64,000 nt of DNA from an uncultured Bacteroidota bacterium (GTDB taxonomy: Bacteria; Bacteroidota; Bacteroidia; Bacteroidales; P3): assembly GCA_902790215.1 (NCBI GenBank), contig CADAQX010000008.1:1-64000 (forward strand). Direction: 5' to 3'. The translations under genes and the position numbers were made by a program. Shown here piece by piece: positions 23,624 to 33,304 of the stretch (position 1 is its first letter; each line of letters starts with the position of its first letter). The notes under the pieces are model-generated. The model did not search any database. It saw only the letters and a list, made by a program, of their open reading frames with translations, and was not told where the DNA came from.

Positions 23624-25963
23624 TTATCTGAGCAAGGTTATTGTTCCCGTTATTTCCTGAGTCATGGTTGGCTCAAGCGAGTTGCGGAAACGGATGACAT
23701 AGGTATAGGCACCCTGAGCGCAGGGGCGGCCTTTCAAGTCGTTGCCGTCCCAATAGCCTCCAGGGCAGGTGAAATGGCTCACCTGTTCGCCATGGCGGTT
23801 GTAAATCCATACGTACACGTCTGTCACATTCCCTTGGATAGTGGGTGCAAAACGATTGTTTTCGCCTTTGCCGGGAGTGAAGACATTGGGTATAAACTCC
23901 GACACACGGTGCAGCGGGATAACGACGCGGGCTGTGTCGTCGCAGCCGTAATTGTTGTGGACAGCCAGCCGCACATCCATCGAGTCGATGCCGTTGAGGG
24001 GGAAGATAATGCTGGTCTCGGCATCGGTGCTGGTGCGTCCGTTGGGGAGAAGCCAGCAGCGTGAATCGTGACCGTAGCTCTGGTCGTAGAGCTCGATGGT
24101 GAGCTCGTCGATAGTGGCCACTTCGGGGTTGTGTCCGATAATGGGTTTCATGGGAATGAAGGTGAAGTCGAGGGTGACAATGCTGTCGCAGCCCCATTCA
24201 TTCTTCAGCGTAACGGTGTCCTGGTCGCGGGTGTCGTCGTTGTCGTGGCTGTAGGTCTTGCCGTTAATCCAGGTGTGCGGTTTGCAGTCGAGGACGTAGT
24301 CGGTGTTGTAGCTAAGGTCGGAGACAATCAGGTGTAGGTGGCGGGTGCTGTCGCACTCGGTCTGCGAGTAGTAGTGTTTGCTGGTGTCGCAGGCACTGCG
24401 GAACGTCATGCCGCACCAACTGTAGCTGTCCCCTTTGCAGATGCCGACGGTGTCGTAGAAATTGTAGTTGGGGAAAGTTTGGATAAGGATGCTGTCGTGG
24501 TTGTTGCAACCGTTGAGGAACGAGGTGGAACACACAATCCATGTGGAATCGATATGGTTCTGTGTCAGCTGTCCCTCTTGGCTGTTCAACTGCACTATGG
24601 TGTTGCTGACATTCAATGCGCTGGCAGGCATGACAGTCTTTTGCCCATTGAATTCTTTCACGGCGCTCCAGGCGCAAGAATCCAGTTGCTGGTCGTCGGT
24701 GGGGTATTGCAGGGCGATGGTGGTGCGCTCGCCTTCGCAGAGAATGGTGTCTTCGCACACCAGAGTCATGTTGCGCAGGGTGTCCATTCCCACGGTGATG
24801 GTGTCGTGCATACTTACACCGTCGAGACCGTACCAGTAGCCATTGGCGCCTCTATAGACACACTTGACCATGTATCGTGTCGTTTTATGGGGCGTCACTC
24901 TCACCATCGTATGTTCAGTGTTGAGATAAGTACCGTTGGTGTCGCCCGGCGTGCTGGTGAATTCTACGGAGTCAACAATGTTGCCGTTGGCATCCTCGAA
25001 CAGCCTCCACCAGCTGATGTTCTTGTTGGTCTCGCCCTGCGGGGTGAAACGCCATGCCTCGTACGAGGTGGTGTCTGTCCAGCCGCTTGGTTGGTTGCCA
25101 CGGTTTGGGGGGACAAAGGCTCCGGGAGAGTTGGCCTGTATGTAATAGGTGGGGTCGCCGATGAAGTTGATATCGCGGTAGTGCGACACTTGGTTCTGCC
25201 CTGAGGCATTCTGTATGCCAATCATGCCTTTGCCGCTGTTGGTGCTGGAACAGCAGCTGCGTTTCTTGATATGCACTTCGATGATATTTGTGCCCTCATA
25301 GCAGACAATCTGGTAGGTGCACCGGTTGTTCAAGTTGCTGCTGTAGGGAAAGAGAGGCACTTCATTAACGCTTGCGCACAGGTGACGGCATGGATATTCG
25401 CCGCCCACGTAGCGGAACATGCCCTGGGTGGCAGACAGTCCTCCGCCCGGATCGATGTCTTCATAAACCCCATAGATGGCATTCTTGGAAGTGTTGTTCG
25501 AGGTGCTGAAGTCGGCACGGGGTATAGGCACGTTAAAGGTATAGTCGCAATAGGAACCGGCCTGTGTGGAGTTGAACGAAACCAATCCGTTGGAACCTAC
25601 ATTGGCCTGTGTGTAAGGGTAGCCGAAAAACACGAATGTGAACGGGAACTGAATCATGGTGGCCTCCCACTGGTCGTCGCTTGTAATATTGAGACGTGAA
25701 CCGGCATGGAATGTCGGGTCTACCGGGTTATATGGGATGGAATCCACCGTGTATGTGCCGTTGAAATGCTGGGTGGTGATAAACGGGGTGGCGTTCAGCA
25801 CCAATGTGCCATTCGTGCAGTCCACAAGCGTGTCCCAGCCGTGTTCGTGGCAGTGGGCAGAAATCGTGTGATCGTATTTCTGGTCGATGGTAATCTGGGG
25901 ACACTGTGCAAAGACACCTGTGGCGGCAAAACACATTATCAGGAATGTCAAATTGCTTCTCAT
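23624..25963 (-). CDS. Secreted protein with T9SS type-B (gliding-motility) C-terminal domain
   Basis: 779 residues. A signal peptide (MRSNLTFLIMCFAATGVFA) is followed by a beta-rich extracellular region with GYPYTQANVGSNGLVSFN, found in many Bacteroidota surface proteins, and a Cys-rich middle (PHTWINGKTYSHDND). The last 90 residues are the CHU_C/type-B sorting domain: FIPNVFTPGKGENNRF, VWIYNRHGEQVSHF, GGYWDGNDLKGRPCAQGAYTYVIRF and ITGTITLLR. Type-B cargo is carried by the T9SS and can be shed or held at the surface. No enzymatic domain is visible; an adhesin or matrix role is a guess. It heads the run with asd and gldH. Confidence 0.88.
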   Translation of the reverse strand: MRSNLTFLIMCFAATGVFAQCPQITIDQKYDHTISAHCHEHGWDTLVDCTNGTLVLNATPFITTQHFNGTYTVDSIPYNPVDPTFHAGSRLNITSDDQWEATMIQFPFTFVFFGYPYTQANVGSNGLVSFNSTQAGSYCDYTFNVPIPRADFSTSNNTSKNAIYGVYEDIDPGGGLSATQGMFRYVGGEYPCRHLCASVNEVPLFPYSSNLNNRCTYQIVCYEGTNIIEVHIKKRSCCSSTNSGKGMIGIQNASGQNQVSHYRDINFIGDPTYYIQANSPGAFVPPNRGNQPSGWTDTTSYEAWRFTPQGETNKNISWWRLFEDANGNIVDSVEFTSTPGDTNGTYLNTEHTMVRVTPHKTTRYMVKCVYRGANGYWYGLDGVSMHDTITVGMDTLRNMTLVCEDTILCEGERTTIALQYPTDDQQLDSCAWSAVKEFNGQKTVMPASALNVSNTIVQLNSQEGQLTQNHIDSTWIVCSTSFLNGCNNHDSILIQTFPNYNFYDTVGICKGDSYSWCGMTFRSACDTSKHYYSQTECDSTRHLHLIVSDLSYNTDYVLDCKPHTWINGKTYSHDNDDTRDQDTVTLKNEWGCDSIVTLDFTFIPMKPIIGHNPEVATIDELTIELYDQSYGHDSRCWLLPNGRTSTDAETSIIFPLNGIDSMDVRLAVHNNYGCDDTARVVIPLHRVSEFIPNVFTPGKGENNRFAPTIQGNVTDVYVWIYNRHGEQVSHFTCPGGYWDGNDLKGRPCAQGAYTYVIRFRNSLEPTMTQEITGTITLLR

Positions 25964-26069
25964 AATCGCAAATTAAATGATGTTCGGACTTCTTTTGTAA
26001 TGAGTGATGTTCTCTTGCAAGTTGATTTATTCTTGAAACAATCGGGGAAATCGTTTATGAAAGGGTTTA

Positions 26070-26096
26070 GTCCGGGCCACCGGAGGCGACCCGGAC
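26070..26096 (-). terminator. Hairpin after hppA
   Basis: GTCCGGG (26070-26076) pairs with CCCGGAC (26090-26096) around a 13-nt loop, ten bases past the hppA stop codon. On the minus strand it is followed by TAAACCCTTTC, a weak T-tract, so termination is plausible but not strong. Confidence 0.55.
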
Positions 26097-26106
26097 AATA
26101 GTGTGG

Positions 26107-28503
26107 TTATTTAATGCGCATTCTGTAGAAAGAACGGTAGGCGAACACAATAGCCACGGCCAGGAACACCAGCCCGAACCAGGGTGCTATGTGGCGGAAA
26201 CCGGCGCTGATGGCTATCTCCATGGCCAGCACGCCAAAGAGGGTGGTGAACTTGATGATGGGGTTCAGGGCAACCGACGAAGTGTCTTTGAACGGGTCGC
26301 CCACAGTGTCGCCCACCACGCTGGCATCGTGCAGGGGTGTGCCCTTGGCTTTCATGTCCACCTCCACAACCTTCTTGCTGTTGTCCCAGGCGCCGCCGGC
26401 GTTGGCCATATACACAGCCTGGAACAGGCCGAAGACGGCAATGCTGATGAGGTAGCTGATAAAGAGGCATACGGCATTCTGGCCGCCGATGCTGTCGGGC
26501 GACGAGAAGCAGGCAAAGGCCAGGGCAAAGCAGAAAATGGCGATGAAGATATTGATCATGCCGCGCTGGGCGTAGTTGGTGCAAATCTTCACCACTTCCT
26601 GGCTCTTCTCGGTGTCGGCCTTCTTGGGGGCGTTGGCATCGAGTTTGATGTTGTTCTCGATATATTCCACCGCGCGGTTGGCACCCGTGGTGACGGCCTG
26701 CATCGAGGCTCCGGTGAACCAGTAGATGACGCAGCCGCCCAGGATGAAGCCGATGATGCAGTAGGGGTTCAGCAGGTTGAGAATGGAAGAGGGCTCAATG
26801 CCGAGGGTTTTCTGGATGAGCAGGATGAGCGAGAAAATCATCGTGGTGGCGCCCACCACGGCCGTGCCGATCAGCACAGGCTTGGCGGTTGCCTTGAAGG
26901 TGTTGCCTGCGCCGTCGTTGGCCTCGAGGTAGTACTTGGCCTTCTCAAAGTCGGGAGTGAAGCCGAATTCCTCTTTAATCTCGCGGGTGGCCTTCTCCGT
27001 GTCGTCCTCGATAAGCGAAAGCTCGTACACGCTCTGTGCGTTGTCGGTCACAGGGCCGTAGCTGTCAACCGCGATAGTTACGGGACCCATGCCCAGCATG
27101 CCGAAGGCCACAAGGCCGAAGGCGAAGATGGAGTAATAGTCGCCGAAGACGGGGGCAAGGTCGAAAGCCGAGGAAGTCATATAGGCGATAATCATCAGCA
27201 CCACGAATACCAGTCCCGTCCAGAAGGCACCCATATTGCCGGCCACGATGCCGGAGAGGATGTTGAGCGAGGCGCCGCCTTTCTCCGAGGCGCGCACCAC
27301 CTCCTTGACATGCTTGGAAGTGGGGGAGGTGAAAAATTTCGTAAACTCCGGGATGAGGGCTGCGCCGAGGGTGCCGCAGCTGATGATGACGGCCAAAGCC
27401 AGCCAGTAGCTGTGGCCAAGAGAAGCGAGGATAAAGTAGCTGGCAAGGAACGTGCCGGCAATGCTCAGCAGCGAGGTAATCCACACCAGGCTGGTAAGAG
27501 GTTTCTCAAAGTCGAGGTCGTCGGCCTTGCCGTACTTCGCCTTGGCAATGGCGCCGTTGATATAGTAAGCCAGCACCGAAGCCACGATGCCGAGGATACG
27601 CATGGCGAAAATCCACACAAGGAGGCGCACCTGATACTCAGGCGGCACGGCAAGGAGGATAAAGCTCACAAGGGCCACACCGGTCACACCGTAGGTCTCG
27701 AAGCCGTCGGCCGTGGGGCCGATGCTGTCGCCGGCGTTGTCGCCCGTGCAGTCGGCAATCACACCGGGATTGCGCGGGTCGTCCTCGCCAATCTTAAAGA
27801 CCACCTTCATCAGGTCGCTGCCGATGTCGGCAATCTTGGTAAAGATGCCGCCGGCAATTCTCAGGGCGCTGGCGCCAAGGCTCTCGCCGATGGCAAAGCC
27901 GATAAAGCAGCTGCCGGCCAAGTTCTCAGGCATAAAGAGCAGGATGACCAGCATCAGCACCAGCTCGATGCAAATCAGCACAATGCCGATGCTCATACCT
28001 GCACGCAGGGGGATATTGAGCAAATCGAGCGGCTTGCGTCTCAGCGAGGCAAAAGCCATGCGGGCGTTGGCGTGGGTGTTCATGCGCACCCCGAACCAAG
28101 CCACCCCGTAGGAGCCGAGGATGCCGATAACAGTCCAGGAAAGCACCAGAATCACCGAGCCTGCCGGCATATGCGAGAGCACACCGAAATAAAGGGCAAT
28201 GGCTGCGCCGATGAAAAGGAAAAGCAGCACAAGGAACTTGCCTTGCTGTTTGAGGTAAGTGGAACAAGTCTTGAAGATCACGTCGCCAATTTCCAGCATC
28301 GAGCGGTGGGCTTTCAGCTTGCGCACTCTGCTGTACTGCCAAAAGCCGAACAGCAAACCCAACACCACAATCAAGAAACCCCAATAAAGGATTTGGGTGT
28401 CGGGATGGGAGGCAAACCCTTGGGGCATTTCTAAATCAGCCTCGCTGGCAAATGTGAAAAAGGGCAGGGCAATGGAAGCCAATGAAGTCGCTAATCTTTT
28501 CAT
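26107..28503 (-). CDS. hppA: Membrane-bound proton-pumping pyrophosphatase
   Basis: Couples hydrolysis of pyrophosphate to ion export across the inner membrane. About 798 residues and some 15 hydrophobic segments. The substrate-binding loop is seen as EDDPRNPGVIADCTGDNAGDS (about residues 238-258), close to the family's DDPRNPAVIADNVGDNVGD. The position that separates potassium-dependent from potassium-independent enzymes reads GNTFKATAK, with Lys where dependent enzymes have Ala, so this is probably a potassium-independent proton pump. Start ATG at 28503 is preferred over the TTG two codons earlier because the signal-like MKRLATSLASIALPFF follows. It is divergent from argS with its own promoter. 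Confidence 0.94.
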   Translation of the reverse strand: MKRLATSLASIALPFFTFASEADLEMPQGFASHPDTQILYWGFLIVVLGLLFGFWQYSRVRKLKAHRSMLEIGDVIFKTCSTYLKQQGKFLVLLFLFIGAAIALYFGVLSHMPAGSVILVLSWTVIGILGSYGVAWFGVRMNTHANARMAFASLRRKPLDLLNIPLRAGMSIGIVLICIELVLMLVILLFMPENLAGSCFIGFAIGESLGASALRIAGGIFTKIADIGSDLMKVVFKIGEDDPRNPGVIADCTGDNAGDSIGPTADGFETYGVTGVALVSFILLAVPPEYQVRLLVWIFAMRILGIVASVLAYYINGAIAKAKYGKADDLDFEKPLTSLVWITSLLSIAGTFLASYFILASLGHSYWLALAVIISCGTLGAALIPEFTKFFTSPTSKHVKEVVRASEKGGASLNILSGIVAGNMGAFWTGLVFVVLMIIAYMTSSAFDLAPVFGDYYSIFAFGLVAFGMLGMGPVTIAVDSYGPVTDNAQSVYELSLIEDDTEKATREIKEEFGFTPDFEKAKYYLEANDGAGNTFKATAKPVLIGTAVVGATTMIFSLILLIQKTLGIEPSSILNLLNPYCIIGFILGGCVIYWFTGASMQAVTTGANRAVEYIENNIKLDANAPKKADTEKSQEVVKICTNYAQRGMINIFIAIFCFALAFACFSSPDSIGGQNAVCLFISYLISIAVFGLFQAVYMANAGGAWDNSKKVVEVDMKAKGTPLHDASVVGDTVGDPFKDTSSVALNPIIKFTTLFGVLAMEIAISAGFRHIAPWFGLVFLAVAIVFAYRSFYRMRIK

Positions 28504-28545
28504 AAACAATGCTATTTGTTAATTATATAGGATTTAAACAAAATA

Positions 28546-28553
28546 CAAATATA
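28546..28553 (-). promoter_or_regulatory. -7 element for hppA
   Basis: TATATTTG on the minus strand, 43 bases before the hppA ATG at 28503. It lies back to back with the argS promoter. Confidence 0.7.
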
Positions 28554-28584
28554 CTAAAATTCCCGCAGATACAAAAAAAAATCG

Positions 28585-28592
28585 TACTTTTG
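28585..28592 (+). promoter_or_regulatory. -7 element for argS
   Basis: TACTTTTG, 38 bases before the argS start, following an A-rich tract. The two -7 boxes of this divergent region are about 31 bp apart. Confidence 0.7.
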
Positions 28593-28630
28593 CATTCCGT
28601 TTTGAAACAATACAGAAAAGTTATAGTACT

Positions 28631-30421
28631 ATGATAGAGAATAATCTTCAACAGGCTGTGGCCAATGCTCTCAAAAGTTTGTACGGCATCGAGGCCGCTC
28701 CCGGCACCGTGGTGCTTCAGGCCACCAAAAAAGAGTTTGAGGGGGACTATACCGTTGTGGTGTTCCCCTATGTGAAACAGACGCGCAAGTCGCCCGAACA
28801 GGTAGGCAACGAGCTGGGAGCCGAAGTGAGCAAGGCAGTAGCTGAAGTGTCTGGCTACAACGTCATCAAAGGCTTCCTCAACTTCTCTGTGTCCGACAGC
28901 TATTGGGCTGAATTTGTGGACAGCAAGGCTGGCGATGCCTCCTATGGGTTAAGCAAAGCCCTGCCCGACGCCAAGCCTGTGGTGGTGGAGTACTCCTCGC
29001 CCAACACCAACAAGCCCCTGCATCTGGGACACATCCGCAACAACCTCCTGGGCTGGTCAGTCAGCCAGTTGCTCGAGGCCAACGGCGCCAACGTGAAGAA
29101 AGTGAACCTCGTCAACGACCGCGGCATCCACATCTGCAAGTCCATGCTCGCATGGCTCCGCTACGGCAACGGCGAGACCCCCGAAAGCAGCGGCATGAAA
29201 GGCGACCACCTGGTGGGCAAATACTATGTCGAGTTCGACAAACACTACAAAGAAGAGATAAACCAGCTCGTGGCAAAGGGCATGGACGAGGAAGAGGCCA
29301 AGAAACAGGCACCCCTCATGCTCGAGGCTCAGCAGATGCTCAAACGCTGGGAGGAAGGCGACAAGGAAATCCGCGCCCTGTGGGAAAAGATGAACAACTG
29401 GGTGTATGCCGGCTTCGACGAGACCTACCGCAAGATGGGTGTGGCCTTCGACAAGATATACTATGAGTCCAACACCTACCTGCTGGGCAAGGAACTGGTG
29501 CAGAAAGGACTCGACATGGGTGTGCTGTTCCGCAAGGAGGACGGCTCCGTGTGGTGCGACCTCACCGCCGACGGCCTCGACCAGAAACTGCTGCTCCGCC
29601 GCGACGGCACCTCCGTCTATATGACCCAGGACCTCGGTACCGCCCTGCTGCGCCACAATGAGTTTGATGCCGACAAGCTCATCTATGTGGTGGGCAACGA
29701 GCAGGACTACCACTTCAAGGTACTCAAACTTGTGCTGGGCAAACTGGGCTTCGATTGGGCCGACAAAGTCTATCACCTGTCCTACGGCATGGTCGAACTC
29801 CCCAACGGCAAGATGAAATCGCGTGAGGGCACTGTGGTCGATGCCGACGACCTCATAGCCGAAATGGAAGTGACCGCCGAAGAGATGTGCCGTGACCACG
29901 GCAAGAACGACGACATGAGCCCCGAGCAGCTCAAGGCTCTGTACCACACACTGGCACTCGGCGCATTGAAATACTTTATCCTCAAGGTCGACCCCACCAA
30001 GAACATGCTGTTCAATCCCGCCGAAAGCATCGACTTCAACGGCAACACAGGCCCCTTCATCCAATACACCTATGCCCGCATACGCAGCATCGTGCGCAAA
30101 GCCGCTGAGCAGGAGGGGACCGACCTCTCGCTCAACGTGAAACCGTTAGAACTCAACGCCAAGGAGCGTGCTGTGGTAAAAGCCCTTCACGACCTGCCCG
30201 GCACCGTGGCCTCGGCTGCCGACAGCTACAGCCCCGCCATGATAGCCAACTATGCCTACGACCTGGCCAAGAACTTCAACAGCTTCTATCAGGACACTCC
30301 CATCCTGCGCGAGACCGATGCCAACATCCGCCTCTTCCGAGTCAAACTCTGCGCACTCGTCGCCGTGGCACTGAAAAACACCATGAACATCCTCGGCATC
30401 GACGTGCCTGAAAGAATGTAA
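28631..30421 (+). CDS. argS: Arginyl-tRNA synthetase
   Basis: Class I synthetase that charges tRNA-Arg. 596 residues. The N-terminal Add1 domain is followed by the signature HIGH box in NKPLHLGHIRNN (about residues 128-139) and the KMSKS-equivalent loop GKMKSREGTVV (about residue 394), in the altered form usual for ArgRS. The C-terminal anticodon-binding helical domain ends FRVKLCALVAVALKNTMNILGIDVPERM, as expected. It is complete, with its own promoter. The stop is followed at once by a repeat element (30424). Confidence 0.97.
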   Translation: MIENNLQQAVANALKSLYGIEAAPGTVVLQATKKEFEGDYTVVVFPYVKQTRKSPEQVGNELGAEVSKAVAEVSGYNVIKGFLNFSVSDSYWAEFVDSKAGDASYGLSKALPDAKPVVVEYSSPNTNKPLHLGHIRNNLLGWSVSQLLEANGANVKKVNLVNDRGIHICKSMLAWLRYGNGETPESSGMKGDHLVGKYYVEFDKHYKEEINQLVAKGMDEEEAKKQAPLMLEAQQMLKRWEEGDKEIRALWEKMNNWVYAGFDETYRKMGVAFDKIYYESNTYLLGKELVQKGLDMGVLFRKEDGSVWCDLTADGLDQKLLLRRDGTSVYMTQDLGTALLRHNEFDADKLIYVVGNEQDYHFKVLKLVLGKLGFDWADKVYHLSYGMVELPNGKMKSREGTVVDADDLIAEMEVTAEEMCRDHGKNDDMSPEQLKALYHTLALGALKYFILKVDPTKNMLFNPAESIDFNGNTGPFIQYTYARIRSIVRKAAEQEGTDLSLNVKPLELNAKERAVVKALHDLPGTVASAADSYSPAMIANYAYDLAKNFNSFYQDTPILRETDANIRLFRVKLCALVAVALKNTMNILGIDVPERM

Positions 30422-30423
30422 TG

Positions 30424-30498
30424 AATTGAAAAATGAAAGTTGAGAATTGAAAGTTGCTGCCGCACCTGGATAATTTTCACTTTTCACTTTTCAATTTA
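30424..30498 (-). repeat. TTGAAAG hairpin element, copy 1 (reverse)
   Basis: Arms of TTGAAAG/TTGAGAA type are followed by the core GCTGCCGCACCTGGATAAT and then TTTTCACTTTTCAATT. On the minus strand the core reads ATTATCCAGGTGCGGCAGC, nearly the core of the copies at 33305 and 35056. Confidence 0.75.
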
Positions 30499-30532
30499 AT
30501 TAGCTTTCAACTCTCTTAACGAATTCTTTGCT

Positions 30533-31270
30533 ATGTACTATACAGATACAATCACCATACCCAACTACATCTGCGACCAGTACGACCACATCTCCCTGTG
30601 GGGATTGGCACGCCTTTTCCAAGAATCAGCCGGACACCATGCCGAGACCGCCGGAATGGGCTTCCGCCAGCTCATCGACCGGGGCAAGGCCTGGGTGCTC
30701 TGCCGCATGTATTATGTGATAGACCGCATGCCCAAGGAAAGCGAGACCGTCACCGTGCGCACGTGGTCAAGAGGCACCGACGGCCTCTTTGCCTTCCGCG
30801 ACTTCCAGCTCATCGACTCCCAAGGCGTGGCCGCCACCTGCAGCAGCTATTGGGTCATCATCGACTTCGACACCCGCCGAGCCGTGCGCATACGCGACTA
30901 CTGGGCTGCCATCTCCACCCATCCCGACTGCGCCACCGACCGTGAACAGCTCGACCGGCTGCGTATCCCCAAGAATGCCGAAGAGAACCTTGTGGCACAG
31001 TTCCCCGTCAAACCCTCCATGCTCGACCACACATTCCATGTCAACAATGCGGAATACATCAAGTGGATAATGGACAACCTGCCCGCCGGTGCCCCGCACA
31101 ACGCCCCCTACCGGTTCTCCATCGAGTTCCTCAACGAAACCCAGCCCGACGAGTCGGTATCTGTATATCGGTGCAACGCTCTCTCCCAAGATGATAGGAA
31201 TACCTACTTCAAGGTGTGCAACAACCACTCAACCGCCGTCGTGGCATCACTGTGTGAAATTGAAAATTGA
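30533..31270 (+). CDS. Acyl-ACP thioesterase (FatA/FatB type)
   Basis: Releases fatty acids from acyl carrier protein. 245 residues arranged as two hot-dog folds. The first has SLWGLARLFQESAGHHAE and ARTWSRGTDG-like VRTWSRGTDGLFAF. The second has the hallmark FHVNNAEYIKW (about residues 167-177) with the Asn/His pair used in catalysis by plant and bacterial enzymes. SSYWVIIDFDTRRAVRI links the halves, as in the family. The last residues CEIEN come from a TTGAAAATTGA repeat that runs over the stop codon, so the C-terminus is probably repeat-derived. Confidence 0.88.
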   Translation: MYYTDTITIPNYICDQYDHISLWGLARLFQESAGHHAETAGMGFRQLIDRGKAWVLCRMYYVIDRMPKESETVTVRTWSRGTDGLFAFRDFQLIDSQGVAATCSSYWVIIDFDTRRAVRIRDYWAAISTHPDCATDREQLDRLRIPKNAEENLVAQFPVKPSMLDHTFHVNNAEYIKWIMDNLPAGAPHNAPYRFSIEFLNETQPDESVSVYRCNALSQDDRNTYFKVCNNHSTAVVASLCEIEN

Positions 31271-31362
31271 AAAGTGAAAAAATGTCGACAGGAGGTGCGC
31301 CAGCCAATTCTCAATTCTCAATTCTCAATTCTCAACTTTCAACTTTCAACTTTCAACTCTCA
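31256..31362 (+). repeat. TTGAAAG-type repeat abutting the protease start
   Basis: GAAATTGAAAATTGAAAAG arms, an odd core with GGAGGTGCGCCAGCC, and seven TCTCAAT/TTTCAAC units on the far side end directly at the ATG of the S41 protease (31363). The frame is open through the repeat, which would add a meaningless 32-residue leader; the signal peptide only fits the start at 31363. Confidence 0.7.
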
Positions 31363-32997
31363 ATGAAACGCCTAATAATATTCACCCTGCTCCTGACGCT
31401 TGCCGCAGCACCGGCCAACGCCCAATGGCTCAAAGGAATCTTTAAGAAAAAGGCACCCGCCGACACCGTTGCCGGCATGCAGCGGCTCACCGAGGTGATG
31501 AACCTGCTGCAAAAGCAGTACGTCTCCGACCCCAACACCGACAAACTCAGCGAAGACGCCATCCGCTACATGCTGAAAACACTCGACCCCCATAGCATCT
31601 ACGTCCCTGCCAAAGAGGTAAAACGCACCAACGAAGCCCTGCAGGGCAATTTCGAGGGAGTGGGAATCACCTTCTCGGTTATAGACGACACCATCCGTGT
31701 GCAGGAAGTCTTTGCCGGTGGCCCCGCCGAAAAAGTAGGCATGATGCCTGGCGACAAGTTCCTGCGTATGGACGGAGTCAACGCCACAGGCGACAGTGCT
31801 GTCAACTCCTTTGTTTTTCGGCACCTGAGAGGCAAGAAAGGTACCGTTGTCGTCACCGACATGCTGCGAGGCAAAGACTCCATCACCTTCCACATCGTCC
31901 GCGACCGGATACCCATTCATTCCATTGAGGTCTATTTCATGGAGGATGACTCCATTGGCTACATCAGCCTCATGCGCTTTGCCCGCAACTCTGTCAGCGA
32001 GTTCCGCAAGGCACTGGACCAACTGCGCAAGCAAGGCATGCAGTCGCTCATCCTCGACCTCCGGGGCAACAGCGGCGGCTATCTCGACATCGCCTGCGGC
32101 CTCTCCAACGAGTTCCTCTCGCCAGGCCGGATGATAGTCTATCAGGAAGGTCGCAACCGTCCGCGACAGGACTTCCGTGCCGCCCGTGTCGGCCACTTCC
32201 GCAAGGGCGACCTCGTTGTGCTCATCGACGAAGGCAGCGCCTCGGCGTCCGAGATTGTCAGCGGCGCCGTCCAGGATTGGGACAGAGGGCTCATCATAGG
32301 CCGCCGCAGCTATGGCAAAGGCTTGGTGCAGACCATGTACAACCTCTCCGACGGAGCGCAGGTGCGCATCACCACCGCCCGCTACTACACCCCCTCCGGG
32401 CGCTGCATCCAGCGGCCTTACGACAACGGCACCGACGAGTACAACCGCGAGCTCCAGAACCGCTACAAGCACGGTGAACTCTTCTCCGCCGACTCCATCC
32501 ATTTCCCCGACTCCCTAAAGTACACCACCTTCGGCGGGCGCACAGTCTATGGCGGGGGCGGCATCATGCCCGACATCTTCGTCCCCATCGACACCACACC
32601 GTCCACCCCCTTCTATCGCGAATGCCGCCGCAAAGGCATCCTCAACCAGTTCCCCCAGTATTGGGCCGACCAGCACCGCACCGACACCCTCGTGGCCGAC
32701 TTCGACTGCTATATGGCAAACTACGACAGCCTCACCGTCGATTCCGACTTCGTGGCCTATGCCGCCACCAAGGGCGTCGTGCTTGACAGCATACTCGACT
32801 CCCTCTACGCCGACGACACCCTTGGGCGCAACGCATACTCCTTCGCCACACACGAACATTTCCTGCACCTGCAGATAAAAGCCCTCCTCTCCGACAACCT
32901 GTTCGGACGCGGCCACTACTACCGCATCATGAAAGAGGAAGACCCCGTCTACCGTGTGGCCGTCGAAACCCTCCGCAAGAATAGCGGCAAGAACTAA
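31363..32997 (+). CDS. S41 family C-terminal processing peptidase
   Basis: Periplasmic serine protease of the CtpA/Prc type, which trims or degrades envelope proteins from their C-termini. 544 residues from the chosen start, with the signal peptide MKRLIIFTLLLTLAAAPANA. A PDZ domain (GVGITFSVIDDTIRVQEVFAGGP, about residues 95-165) is followed by the protease core. The catalytic Ser is in DEGSASASEIVSGA (about residue 293) and the Lys in RRSYGKGLVQT (about residue 317). The C-terminal 150 residues are the helical tail common in Bacteroidota members. Confidence 0.93.
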   Translation: MKRLIIFTLLLTLAAAPANAQWLKGIFKKKAPADTVAGMQRLTEVMNLLQKQYVSDPNTDKLSEDAIRYMLKTLDPHSIYVPAKEVKRTNEALQGNFEGVGITFSVIDDTIRVQEVFAGGPAEKVGMMPGDKFLRMDGVNATGDSAVNSFVFRHLRGKKGTVVVTDMLRGKDSITFHIVRDRIPIHSIEVYFMEDDSIGYISLMRFARNSVSEFRKALDQLRKQGMQSLILDLRGNSGGYLDIACGLSNEFLSPGRMIVYQEGRNRPRQDFRAARVGHFRKGDLVVLIDEGSASASEIVSGAVQDWDRGLIIGRRSYGKGLVQTMYNLSDGAQVRITTARYYTPSGRCIQRPYDNGTDEYNRELQNRYKHGELFSADSIHFPDSLKYTTFGGRTVYGGGGIMPDIFVPIDTTPSTPFYRECRRKGILNQFPQYWADQHRTDTLVADFDCYMANYDSLTVDSDFVAYAATKGVVLDSILDSLYADDTLGRNAYSFATHEHFLHLQIKALLSDNLFGRGHYYRIMKEEDPVYRVAVETLRKNSGKN

Positions 32998-33029
32998 GAG
33001 CCAGGAACTTCGGTATACAATCCTGGTTC

Positions 33030-33290
33030 TTACCTCTTGCTTCGCTTTCTGCCGCTCCGCGCGGAATTTACTTTTTATTCTGTGAAGGATTACTCCAACT
33101 TTCCTCAGCGTTCCGATATTGTCTCTTATTTGTCCCCAACGTTCCTCTGTGTGCTTTCGGGGCTCGATGTAGCGTCGTTCTTTATCATATCGTTTTCCGA
33201 TATGTTTCCCTCATTTTTCCCTTTGTGAAACGGAAACAAAAGGGAAAACGATCGAATAACGATCGAATAAATGAGGACGCATCATCGTTG
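33030..33290 (-). repeat. Dispersed ~250-bp element, copy B (reverse)
   Basis: Read on the minus strand it starts GCGTCCTCATTTATTCG, with the tandem ATTCGATCGTT, the hairpin TTTCCGTTTCACAAAGGG, the dyad CATATCGGAAAACGATATG, GAACGACGCTACATCGAG and GAACGTTGGGGACAAATA. It ends TTCACAGAATAAAAAG then a GC-rich tail. It matches copy A along its whole length, and copy D with only about three changes over the first 100 bases. It lies just beyond the S41 protease gene. Confidence 0.85.
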
Positions 33291-33304
33291 TCTGATTGTG
33301 TTAA

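Noticed and set aside
26101-28434. A 777-codon open frame antisense to hppA
   Set aside because: Its translation is His/Gly/Glu-rich with no family features, and the opposite strand encodes an unmistakable pyrophosphatase. Long antisense frames are common in GC-richer genes here (also opposite ygiQ and parC).
33037-33228. A small protein encoded inside the dispersed element
   Set aside because: Copies A and B share some translated residues, but only because the DNA is alike. The frames differ in stops and length, and copies C and D do not keep it.
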